A stretch of 6,700 nucleotides of DNA from Pseudomonadota bacterium (GCA_023419875.1 JAEZXM010000212.1:1-6700); one strand, 5' to 3'. Counted from the first letter of the stretch, positions 1 through 5,343 are shown. A program made the numbers and translations. The notes: generated by a model not told the origin, from the sequence alone.

Positions 1-108
1 GAAGTCCTGCGCTTCGTGTTGCCGCCCAGACGTTCCCAGCGGCGCTACCCGAGAGCCGTGAAGATCAAAATGAGCAGCTACCCTCTCAAGCGGAGGGTCG
101 CTAAGTGA
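1..108 (+). CDS. C-terminal end of a putative IS4-type transposase (5' end outside window)
   Basis: Frame 1 is open from the window edge to TGA at 106-108 and gives 35 residues, rich in Arg and Lys. The tail contains YPRAVKIKMSSYPLKRR, which resembles the basic C-terminal tail of IS4-family DDE transposases, where a YPR-x-x-K-x-K-M-S-x-x-P-x-K-R pattern is common. The catalytic DDE residues would lie upstream, outside the window, so neither integrity nor activity can be judged. GC is about 60% (43 A/T in 108 bases), lower than the neighbouring genes, and AT-rich codons such as AAA and ATC occur, which fits a transferred element. The stop lies 12 bp from the stop of the convergent outer-membrane protein gene. 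The terminal inverted repeat of the element must therefore be very short past the stop, overlap that gene's end, or have been lost. The family call rests on remembered tail similarity only. Confidence 0.55.
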   Translation, partial: EVLRFVLPPRRSQRRYPRAVKIKMSSYPLKRRVAK

Positions 109-120
109 GCGGCATTGCGT

Positions 121-1050
121 CTAGAACGCCAGCACCAGCCCGACCTGCGGCCCGCGGAAGAACGTCTCCGGCGCGTCCACCCCGTCGCCGGCGATGTCCA
201 CCCATCGCCAGCCCGCACTGACGCCCACCGGTCCGCCGTGGACGTTCAGCCCGACGAACGTGTCCACGATCCGCTCCGGGAAGGGCGTGATACGGGCGTA
301 GCCCTCGATCCCCACCGGCCCGACCATCCCGATCTGGCCCGAGATGCCGACGTCCGGGCCGACCAGGGTCTTCCCGCGCCACGGCTGATCGATCACCACC
401 TCGGAGTCGGGCAGGGCGAGCAGCGAGAACCCGGTCTCTGCGCGGAGACGGAACGAGCGGTCGGAGAAGAGGGTCCACGTCACGTGCGCGCTGGCGAGGG
501 TGGCGGGATCGCTCTCGTCGTCGCGCAGCGGGCCGGTGATGGACTCGCGCGCAAGCGCGCTCACGTCCGCGTCCAACCCGACGAAGCGGCTGTCGAGACG
601 GAAGGTGAGCCCGGCGACGTACCCGTCGTGACGACCGGCGCCGTAGACCGAGAAGCGCGTGTAGATCCGATCCTGCTCGCGGGGCGTCGCCTGGGTCGGG
701 GCCGCGTGGCCGGGCGGGTAGGCGGGCGGGGGCGGCACCGGATAGACCGGATAGAGCGGGTACCAGCCCCAGCCCCAGCCCCACCAGCGCGGGCGCGAGT
801 GGAAGTGCCGCGGCACGCGTCGGGGCACGGGCCCGGGGACGCGCGGGTAGGGGCTGCGGTACTCCCGCGGGGGCGGCCGGGGCTCCGCACGAGGCAGCGG
901 TGGGGGCTCCGCGCGAGGTGGCGGCGGAGGAACGTCGCTCGGAGGCGGCGGGACCTCCACGCGCGGGGGCCGTCCGTCCTGCGCCAACGTGGCGGCGGGG
1001 AGCGCCGTGGCGAGCGAGGCCACGGCGAAGAGGCAGGTCGAGAGCCGCAT
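121..1050 (-). CDS. secreted proline/tryptophan-rich outer-membrane beta-barrel-like protein, 309 aa
   Basis: No specific family is recognised. Residues 1-24 form a signal peptide (basic MR, hydrophobic core, likely cleavage after TLAQ). Residues 28-85 are proline-rich with runs of four and five prolines. Residues 89-112 hold an aromatic stretch with alternating W-G followed by YP-V-YP repeats. From about 129 to 309 the chain alternates hydrophobic and polar residues with many glycines, and it ends VGLVLAF. A C-terminal Phe preceded by alternating hydrophobics is the usual BAM signature of outer-membrane barrels. About 180 residues would suit an 8-strand barrel; the Pro/Trp part may be a periplasmic or cell-wall linker. 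ATG at 1050 was chosen because the signal peptide starts there and GGAGG (1059-1063) sits 8 nt upstream. The frame is open to 1278, but that extension has no signal character. A sigma-54-type promoter lies directly upstream. Function is unknown; barrel assignment is moderate. Confidence 0.8.
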   Translation of the reverse strand: MRLSTCLFAVASLATALPAATLAQDGRPPRVEVPPPPSDVPPPPPRAEPPPLPRAEPRPPPREYRSPYPRVPGPVPRRVPRHFHSRPRWWGWGWGWYPLYPVYPVPPPPAYPPGHAAPTQATPREQDRIYTRFSVYGAGRHDGYVAGLTFRLDSRFVGLDADVSALARESITGPLRDDESDPATLASAHVTWTLFSDRSFRLRAETGFSLLALPDSEVVIDQPWRGKTLVGPDVGISGQIGMVGPVGIEGYARITPFPERIVDTFVGLNVHGGPVGVSAGWRWVDIAGDGVDAPETFFRGPQVGLVLAF

Positions 1051-1058
1051 GGGTGTGT

Positions 1059-1063
1059 CCTCC
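1059..1063 (-). promoter_or_regulatory. Shine-Dalgarno deciding the start of the outer-membrane protein gene
   Basis: The minus strand reads GGAGG here with 8 nt to the ATG at 1050. It selects this start over in-frame upstream codons (up to 1278), which lack the signal peptide. Confidence 0.8.
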
Positions 1064-1075
1064 ACCCGGAGAGTT

Positions 1076-1091
1076 AGCAACGCCGATGCCA
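1076..1091 (-). promoter_or_regulatory. putative sigma-54 (RpoN) -24/-12 promoter of the outer-membrane protein gene
   Basis: The minus strand reads TGGCATCGGCGTTGCT. Against the known consensus TGGCACG-N4-TTGCW, it matches TGGCA, TTGC and the final W with exact spacing; only two of the conserved positions differ. The -12 C is at 1077, which predicts a start site near 1065. That is 15 nt before the ATG and just upstream of the GGAGG, so the leader would be very short. No dyad is clearly identifiable as an activator site; a GGCCGCGGCC palindrome lies at 1141-1150. The call is from sequence match and position only. Confidence 0.6.
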
Positions 1092-1247
1092 TGCGGGCCG
1101 GCCGTCGTTCGTGGTGTTCGCGGGGAGCGGATCCGCGCATGGCCGCGGCCGGTCGTCCCTGGCCGGTGATGCCTGGTGAGGACAGGGCGTGAATCCAGGA
1201 GCCGGTTTGACTCCCGTTTCGCCGCCCACGCGCTCCGGAGAACGGTC

Positions 1248-1276
1248 TTGACGCATCGGGCGCGCCCGGGTTACTC
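1248..1276 (+). promoter_or_regulatory. possible sigma-70 promoter of tRNA-Ala
   Basis: TTGACG (1248-1253) matches the -35 consensus at five of six positions. Seventeen bases later lies TTACTC (1271-1276), a poor -10. The geometry predicts a start around 1283, about 9 nt before the mature tRNA, which is sensible for a tRNA gene. The spacer contains a perfect 12-bp palindrome, CGGGCGCGCCCG (1257-1268). The weak -10 keeps confidence low. Confidence 0.4.
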
Positions 1277-1291
1277 ACAGCCCTCCTCTAC

Positions 1292-1367
1292 GGGCCCGTG
1301 GCGCAGCTGGGAGCGCGCCTGAATGGCATTCAGGAGGTCACCAGTTCGATCCTGGTCGGGTCCACCA
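1292..1367 (+). tRNA. tRNA-Ala, anticodon GGC, CCA encoded
   Basis: This is a complete 76-nt cloverleaf. The acceptor stem pairs 1292-1298 with 1357-1363, and its third pair is G1294-U1361, the G3:U70 wobble that is the identity element for alanyl-tRNA synthetase. The D stem GCGC (1301-1304/1313-1316) encloses the loop AGCTGGGA. The anticodon stem CCTGA/TCAGG (1318-1322/1330-1334) has the loop ATGGCAT, giving anticodon GGC at 1325-1327, which reads GCC, a dominant alanine codon in GC-rich genomes. The T arm ACCAG-TTCGATC-CTGGT spans 1340-1356. The discriminator is A1364 and CCA is at 1365-1367. There is no intron or mismatch in the stems. Confidence 0.97.
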
Positions 1368-1381
1368 GTCGGATGAACCAG

Positions 1382-1411
1382 ACGGGCGCTTCGGGAGACC
1401 GAGGCGCCCGT
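1382..1411. terminator. hairpin between tRNA-Ala and the kinase gene, probable terminator
   Basis: A 13-bp stem (1382-1394 with 1399-1411, one G-U wobble on the + strand) is closed by a GAGA loop. It begins 15 nt after the tRNA CCA and lies about 45 nt beyond the kinase stop on the other strand, so it could serve both convergent transcripts. Only short T pairs follow, not a proper U-tract, so intrinsic termination is likely but not certain. Confidence 0.6.
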
Positions 1412-1456
1412 TCCGTTCCGAACGCACCGGTCCCTACTTCGCCGCACGCGTGCACG

Positions 1457-4150
1457 TCAGGGAGGCGGTGAAGGCACGCGGCCGAGTTGCGCACCGGCGT
1501 CCACGCCGGGCCGCTCGGGCGGCGCGAGCCGCTCGACCACCTCGCAGATCGCGTCGAGGTCCACCGGCTTCACGAGGTGCGCGTCGAAGCCCGCCTGGGC
1601 CGACGCGCGGCGGTCGGGCTCCTGGCCGTAGCCGGTGACGGCCACGAGCCGCACGGCGCCGAGACGCTCGCGCAGCCGCCGCGCCAGCTCGAAGCCGTCC
1701 ATCACCGGCAGCCCGAGGTCGAGCAGGGCGACGCGCGGTGAGACCTCCTCGACCGCGGCGAGCGCCGAGGGTCCGTCGTAGGCCACCTGCACCTCGTGCC
1801 CGCGGGAGCGGAGCGCCTCGGCCAGGAGCTCCGCCGCGTCGACGTTGTCGTCCACCACCAGCACCGAGACGCCGCGGCTGTTCTCGCGCGGCCGGCTGCC
1901 CCCGGCGGACGTTCGACGCGCGCCTCCGGCGATCGCCATCGGGAGCCAGATCGTGAAGGTGCTTCCGCGCCCGCGCCCCGCGCTCTCCACCGAGACGCGC
2001 CCGCCGTGCAGGTCCACGAGGCTCCGCACGATGGTGAGCCCGATCCCGAGCCCGCCGGGCGCCCGGTCCAGGTTCCGCTCGCCCTGGACGAAGAGGTCGA
2101 ACACGCGGGGCATGAGCGTCGGCGAGATCCCGATCCCGTCGTCGGTGACGGAGAGGCGGACCTCGAGCCCCTCGGCCTGGGCCCGCAGGACGATGTGGCC
2201 GCCCGGGTCGGTGTACTTGGCGGCGTTGGTGAGCAGGTTCGCCACCACCTGCGCGAGCCGGTGGGCGTCCCCGTCGAGGACGAGCCGTTCGGCCGCCTCG
2301 ATCTGGAGCTCGTGGCGGCGCTCCTCGAGGAGCGGGCTCGCCTGCTCGACGGCGTTGGCGATCACCTCGGCGAGCGCCACGGGCCTGCGCTCGAGGCGCA
2401 CCTTTCCCCGGATCACCCGCGACACGTCGAGGAGGTCGTCCACCAGCCGAACGAGGTGGGCCACCTGTCGCTCGATGACGATCCGCTCGCGCTGGGTCGC
2501 GGCCGGGGCGTTCGCCCGCATCAGCTCGAGCGCGGTGACGATGGGCGAGAGCGGGTTCCGCAGCTCGTGCGAGAGCATGGCGATGAACTCGTCCTTCGCG
2601 CGGCTCGCGCCTTCGGCGCTGGCGAGGACCTCGCCGAGCCGCCGCCGCTCCGCCTCGAGCTCGCTTCGCTTGCGGGCGTGGGAGAGGGCCAGGCCCGCGT
2701 GGACCGCCAGGTCCGCGAGGGTCTGCCGTTCCGCGGGCTCGAACGGACGGCGGCCGTGGCGGCGCGATGCGGTGAGCGCGCCCTCCACGCGGCCCTCCAC
2801 GCGCAGTGGAACCCCGATCACGAAGCGGGCGGCGGTCCCGTCCGGGCCGGGCGCGCTCCGGACCTCCACCGGCAGCCCCGTCCGGACCACCTCGGCCGCG
2901 GCCTCGGCCTCGGCGGCGAGCCCGCCGTCCCGGCGTCGGCGGCGGACGACCGGATGGGCCGCGACCGCCTCCAGCGGTCCGTTCGAGCCCCGGCCCCACA
3001 TCGTGAACCGCGCGCAGAGAGCGGTTGCCCCGCGCTGCGCCACGGTGCGCCGCACCTCGGCCAGATCCCCCTGGGCGGCCGAGAAGGCGCGGGCAGCTTC
3101 GGCGAGCTGTGCCTGGCGCCGGGCGACGCGGCGCTCGCCGGCGGCGAGGCGGTGGTAGACGATCGACATCGCCACCCGGTCGGCCAGGCCCTCGAGGAGA
3201 AGGCGGTCATCCGCGGTGTACGGGGCGTCGGCGCGGTGCCGGAGCACGGCGAGTACGCCGAACGGCTCCCCCTCGACGCGCAAGGGCGCGGCGAGGAGCC
3301 CGTGCACCGCGTGCCCCCGGAGCCATGCCGCCGCCGGCGGCGCTCGCACCTCGAGCGTGCCGGGGTCGAGCACCGCGTGGAAGGCGGTCTCGCCTGCGAC
3401 GAGCACCTCGTCCCGGACGGCGGCAGCGAGCGCGCGGCACGCCTCGGGCACGGCGGCCAGAGCTGTGCGGGCTTCCGGATCGGGGTGATGGAGGCGCGAC
3501 CAGGGGCCGGTCTCACCCTCGACCGGGACGACGTCCACGAGGCACGGGTCGCCGATCGCGCGGGCGACGGCGGAGGCCGCTGCGACCAGGAGCCCGGCCC
3601 GATCAGGCCCGGCCTCGAGGAGGCGTCTGCTCACCTCGCCGAGCTCGGCGAGGCGTCTGCGTGCGATGAGGGCGGCGTCGGCCAGCCGGGTGCGCTCGAG
3701 CGCCTGGCCCACCTCGCGCGCGAGGGCATCCAGCGCGCCGCGCTCCTCCTCGTCGAAGGCTCCGGCCTCGTCGAAGCGCAGGAGGAGCGCCCCGCCGATG
3801 CCCGCACGTGCCGGCACCGGGACGCAGGCCAGGGCCGCCGAGCCGGCGCCGGGTCCGGTCTGGGTGAGGTAGAGCGGCTCGCCGGAGCGGATGGCGCGGG
3901 CAGCGGGGAACGGAGCGGAGAGCGGGAAGGTGGAGACGCTCGAGGTCGCGTCGCCCGCGGATCCCTCGGAGGTGAGCACGAGGTGGCGGCCGTCGTCGGT
4001 GGGGATCGCGAAGCCCGCGCCCTCCGCGCCCGCCGAGGCGAGGTGGTGCACGACCCGCCGGACGAGATCGAGTGCGCTCGAGGCGCCGGCGAGCACCTCT
4101 TCGAGCGGCGCGCCGACCAGCGCAGCTTCGATTTCCCGCCTGCCCCGCAC
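1457..4150 (-). CDS. soluble hybrid sensor histidine kinase, GAF-GAF-GAF-HisKA-HATPase-REC, 897 aa
   Basis: Two-component phosphorelay protein that autophosphorylates a His and passes phosphate to its own receiver. There is no signal peptide or membrane segment, so it acts in the cytoplasm. GAF-like domains lie at about 15-155, 165-335 and 345-490, joined by charged helices. HisKA starts near 515, with H-box SHELRNPL and phospho-acceptor His528. The HATPase shows N-box NLLTNAAKYT (638-647), G1 DDGIGI (670-675), the F-box VFDLFVQG and G2 GGLGIGL (699-705). The receiver (about 762-875) keeps acidic pair D767/D768, phospho-Asp D811, T839 and K861, so both modules look functional. A Pro-rich tail ends the protein. 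The start is GTG at 4150, with GGAGG (4158-4162) 7 nt upstream. GAF ligands cannot be predicted and no chromophore Cys is evident. No separate response regulator is adjacent, and yggX lies 142 bp upstream on the same strand. Confidence 0.93.
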   Translation of the reverse strand: MRGRREIEAALVGAPLEEVLAGASSALDLVRRVVHHLASAGAEGAGFAIPTDDGRHLVLTSEGSAGDATSSVSTFPLSAPFPAARAIRSGEPLYLTQTGPGAGSAALACVPVPARAGIGGALLLRFDEAGAFDEEERGALDALAREVGQALERTRLADAALIARRRLAELGEVSRRLLEAGPDRAGLLVAAASAVARAIGDPCLVDVVPVEGETGPWSRLHHPDPEARTALAAVPEACRALAAAVRDEVLVAGETAFHAVLDPGTLEVRAPPAAAWLRGHAVHGLLAAPLRVEGEPFGVLAVLRHRADAPYTADDRLLLEGLADRVAMSIVYHRLAAGERRVARRQAQLAEAARAFSAAQGDLAEVRRTVAQRGATALCARFTMWGRGSNGPLEAVAAHPVVRRRRRDGGLAAEAEAAAEVVRTGLPVEVRSAPGPDGTAARFVIGVPLRVEGRVEGALTASRRHGRRPFEPAERQTLADLAVHAGLALSHARKRSELEAERRRLGEVLASAEGASRAKDEFIAMLSHELRNPLSPIVTALELMRANAPAATQRERIVIERQVAHLVRLVDDLLDVSRVIRGKVRLERRPVALAEVIANAVEQASPLLEERRHELQIEAAERLVLDGDAHRLAQVVANLLTNAAKYTDPGGHIVLRAQAEGLEVRLSVTDDGIGISPTLMPRVFDLFVQGERNLDRAPGGLGIGLTIVRSLVDLHGGRVSVESAGRGRGSTFTIWLPMAIAGGARRTSAGGSRPRENSRGVSVLVVDDNVDAAELLAEALRSRGHEVQVAYDGPSALAAVEEVSPRVALLDLGLPVMDGFELARRLRERLGAVRLVAVTGYGQEPDRRASAQAGFDAHLVKPVDLDAICEVVERLAPPERPGVDAGAQLGRVPSPPP

Positions 4151-4157
4151 GATGCTT

Positions 4158-4187
4158 CCTCCGCCCCGGAGGACTAGTAAGTCCGGG
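4158..4187 (-). promoter_or_regulatory. SD-sequestering hairpin with an overlapping alternative hairpin ahead of the kinase start
   Basis: On the minus strand, the kinase Shine-Dalgarno GGAGG (4158-4162) can pair with CCTCC (4168-4172) across a 5-nt loop. Immediately upstream, GGACT (4180-4184) can pair with AGTCC (4171-4175) around a 4-nt loop. The two stems share bases 4171-4172 and compete. This arrangement could modulate translation initiation at the GTG. The stems are only 5 bp each and GC-rich DNA makes such pairs easily, so this is a suggestion. Confidence 0.35.
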
Positions 4188-4202
4188 AGGGCGAGGGAGG
4201 AG

Positions 4203-4251
4203 GCGCCCGGATGGGCGCGAGCCCGCAGGAGCCACCGTCGCGGGGCCCGCG
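4203..4251 (-). terminator. possible weak terminator hairpins between yggX and the kinase gene
   Basis: GCGCCC/GGGCGC (4203-4208 and 4213-4218, tetraloop) and CGCGG/CCGCG (4239-4243 and 4247-4251) are short perfect stems in the 142-bp gap downstream of yggX. No T-tract follows either on the minus strand. Transcription may therefore read into the kinase gene, or terminate by Rho. No convincing sigma-70 promoter for the kinase was seen here. Confidence 0.25.
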
Positions 4252-4292
4252 CCGTGGAGGGATTGACGAACAGTGAGAACGGCCGCCGGGGA

Positions 4293-4571
4293 TCACCCTT
4301 CTTCGCGCGGGGGCCGGTACTCGGCCGGCGGGCGGGCCTCGCCGCCGAAGAAGAACTGCTCCGCCTGGGCGTAGAGGATCTGGTTGGTCCGAGGGTCGCC
4401 CGGCGTGAGCCGGTACTCGTTGAGCACCATCTTGAAGTGCTCGAGCCACATGCTCCAGGCCTCGGCGGACACGGAGTCGTAGATCCGTTGCCCGAGATCG
4501 TTGGGGAACGGTTTGAAGGTCAGTGCGGGGAGCTCGCGGCCGAGCTTCGTGCAGTGGACCATCCGCGCCAT
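4293..4571 (-). CDS. yggX: YggX-type Fe(II)-trafficking / oxidative damage protection protein, 92 aa
   Basis: Small cytoplasmic protein of the YggX family. In enterobacteria it is linked to protection of Fe-S clusters from superoxide and to handling of ferrous iron. Length fits the E. coli protein (about 91 aa). The family's N-terminal pattern is present, with a single Cys at residue 7 (VHC-T-K-L), followed by GQRIYDSVSAEAWSMWLEH (residues 27-45), matching the family's G-K-R-I-Y-x-x-x-S-x-E-A-W motif. N51-E-x-R-L follows, and the helical C-terminal part ends in FFFGGE. ATG at 4571 was chosen because it puts Cys at position 7 as in E. coli and has AAGGAG (4578-4583) 6 nt upstream; a later ATG at 4562 has no such site. 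The gene sits 148 bp downstream of the XRE gene and 142 bp upstream of the kinase, all on the same strand. The gaps suggest separate promoters. Confidence 0.93.
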   Translation of the reverse strand: MARMVHCTKLGRELPALTFKPFPNDLGQRIYDSVSAEAWSMWLEHFKMVLNEYRLTPGDPRTNQILYAQAEQFFFGGEARPPAEYRPPREEG

Positions 4572-4612
4572 CCCAAGCTCCTTGCGCCGGGAAAGGGGAG
4601 GCCGGCGCGTCC

Positions 4613-4624
4613 GGAACATATTCC
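4613..4624 (-). promoter_or_regulatory. GGAA-N4-TTCC dyad overlapping a possible -10 of yggX
   Basis: The sequence GGAACATATTCC is a dyad of GGAA/TTCC arms in an otherwise GC-dominated 5' region. On the minus strand it contains TATGTT (4615-4620), a four-of-six match to the -10 hexamer. The predicted start is near 4608, about 37 nt before the yggX ATG. No recognisable -35 lies 17 nt upstream, so an activator or an operator bound here is possible. YggX is under SoxRS in E. coli, but no SoxS or SoxR box is recognised here. Confidence 0.35.
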
Positions 4625-4677
4625 AGTCCGGGTTCGCGCGCACGCGGCCGTTCGCGAGGGGGGAGGGCGGGACGGGA

Positions 4678-4709
4678 GCGCGCGGCCTCGCGCGGAGGAG
4701 GCCGCGCGC
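4678..4709 (-). terminator. strong hairpin downstream of the XRE gene
   Basis: There is a perfect 12-bp stem, GCGCGCGGCCTC with GAGGCCGCGCGC (4678-4689 and 4698-4709), with an 8-nt loop. Three more G-C pairs are possible beyond a bulged A at 4677. It begins 10 nt beyond the XRE stop and probably separates that gene from yggX. No U-tract follows on the minus strand, so termination efficiency is uncertain. Confidence 0.6.
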
Positions 4710-4719
4710 CCCTCGAAGA

Positions 4720-4926
4720 TCAAGACAAGAGCGACGTGGGCGAGACGGACAACGCCTTGGCCAGCGACTCCAGGGTGTCGAGCGGCGGCGTGCGCTGCCC
4801 GCGCTCGAGCATCGAGATGTACGACACGGACAGGCCCGCCTTGGCGGCGAGCGCTTCCTGCGAGAGCTTGCGACGGAGACGTTCGCTCTTCAGATTTGAC
4901 GCGAACTTGTCGGCGAGACCGGCCAT
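4720..4926 (-). CDS. small XRE-family (Cro/C1-type HTH) DNA-binding regulator, 68 aa
   Basis: The whole protein is little more than one HTH_3 domain. A leading helix covers residues 5-19. The helix-turn-helix SQEALAAKAGLSVSYISMLE (22-41) has Q23 and the ALAAKAG turn, and the recognition helix is around 33-42. The conserved ERGQRTPPLDTLESLAKAL (41-59) then follows. There is no oligomerisation, ligand-binding or protease domain, so it probably binds DNA as a dimer and may repress its own or a neighbouring gene; the target is unknown. The start is ATG at 4926, with GGGAG (4932-4936) 5 nt upstream. An in-frame ATG at 5034 would add 36 residues with no domain character and lies upstream of the predicted transcription start. 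A sigma-54-like promoter precedes the gene and a strong hairpin follows it, so it looks monocistronic. Confidence 0.9.
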   Translation of the reverse strand: MAGLADKFASNLKSERLRRKLSQEALAAKAGLSVSYISMLERGQRTPPLDTLESLAKALSVSPTSLLS

Positions 4927-4959
4927 GGTGGCTCCCTGCTTCACGTTGGGTGATAGGAG

Positions 4960-4976
4960 GGCAATCTCACTACCAG
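4960..4976 (-). promoter_or_regulatory. putative sigma-54 (RpoN) -24/-12 promoter of the XRE gene
   Basis: The minus strand reads CTGGTAGTGAGATTGCC. It has the YTGG-N8-TTGC core of the sigma-54 consensus with exact GG-to-GC spacing of 10 nt. The intermediate CACG is poorly conserved (only A matches) and the base after TTGC is C rather than A/T. The -12 C is at 4961, which predicts a start near 4949. That gives a 23-nt leader carrying the Shine-Dalgarno of the gene. No good sigma-70 promoter was found in the same stretch. Confidence 0.5.
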
Positions 4977-5015
4977 TCCCTCCCGCACTCGGAGAGATAG
5001 CACTTCGGGCGTGGG

Positions 5016-5026
5016 GGGACTGTCCC
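5016..5026. repeat. 11-bp palindrome GGGACtGTCCC
   Basis: Perfect 5-bp arms flank a single central base. It is centred about 72 bp upstream of the predicted XRE transcription start. It may be an operator or activator half of that promoter, or chance; no regulator is assigned. Confidence 0.3.
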
Positions 5027-5044
5027 GTGTTCATCTGACCACCG

Positions 5045-5088
5045 CGCACGGTGCGGAGGCGCGCGACGATGCGCGCGCACGCCGTGCG
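5045..5088. promoter_or_regulatory. paired CGCAC/GTGCG dyads, candidate enhancer sites
   Basis: Two related palindromes lie here: CGCAC-G-GTGCG (5045-5055) and CGCAC-GCC-GTGCG (5076-5088). Their centres are 32 bp apart, about three helical turns, so they face the same side of the DNA. Relative to the predicted sigma-54 start at 4949 they sit near -101 and -133, a normal position for enhancer-binding-protein sites. The inner GCGCGC/GCGCGC repeat (5059-5064 and 5071-5076) also allows a long imperfect hairpin, which is an alternative reading. Confidence 0.4.
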
Positions 5089-5337
5089 TGAAGGCCGCAC
5101 GAGATCGTTTGCGCGCGAAGGAGGGCGGCACGCTGCGACCCCGTCGCACCCGCGCCTCGGGGCACCGGCGTTCGCCCGTACCTCATTCACGGGTCGTGAG
5201 ATCGGATCCTTCGCGCGACGGTCCCGCCGTCGCGTCCATCGGGGCGCGGCCCGGCCGCCGCGACCGGCGAGCGGCCAGGGAGGACTGGGCCCGCTGCCCC
5301 GCCCCGCGAGATAACGTGCGCCGGCCGGATCCGCGTG
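5089..5337. other. non-coding part of the divergent XRE/rnr intergenic region
   Basis: No supported gene lies here: the open frames across it are extensions of frames antisense to rnr or upstream of the XRE start, without ribosome sites or domains. The only structure noted is a perfect 8-bp hairpin, CGCGACGG/CCGTCGCG, at 5214-5221 and 5227-5234 with a 5-nt loop. Neither flanking gene ends here, so it is not a terminator for them. Confidence 0.5.
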
Positions 5338-5343
5338 TACACT
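5338..5343 (+). promoter_or_regulatory. possible -10 hexamer of rnr
   Basis: TACACT matches the -10 consensus at four of six positions, including both first bases and the final T. It ends 10 nt before the rnr ATG, so transcription would begin at about 5350-5354, leaving almost no leader. No -35 match lies 16-18 nt upstream. Confidence 0.35.

Noticed and set aside
115..1077. 320-residue open frame on the + strand opposite the outer-membrane protein gene
   Set aside because: It has no ribosome site, signal or domain, and it is Arg/Val/His-rich low-complexity shadow sequence of a well-supported gene.
1051..1278. N-terminal extension of the outer-membrane protein frame by 76 residues
   Set aside because: The signal peptide and the GGAGG point to 1050, and the predicted promoter lies inside the extension.
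1340..1367. tRNA-Ala 3' end as a phage or island attachment site
   Set aside because: No integrase gene and no repeat of the tRNA 3' end were seen. The short shared GTCCACCAG strings inside the kinase gene are too short and lie in coding sequence.
1796..4177. 793-residue open frame on the + strand opposite the histidine kinase
   Set aside because: It is antisense to a gene with complete kinase and receiver motifs. Its composition is Arg/Gly/His/Glu-rich without domains, typical of a shadow frame in GC-rich DNA.
4927..5034. Alternative ATG at 5034 adding 36 residues to the XRE protein
   Set aside because: Only a weak ribosome site precedes it, the extension has no structure, and the predicted start near 4949 is downstream of it.
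5059..5076. GCGCGC-N6-GCGCGC as a transcription terminator
   Set aside because: No gene ends nearby and no T-tract follows. GC-alternating repeats are expected by chance in this DNA, and the dyad reading of the flanks explains the position better.
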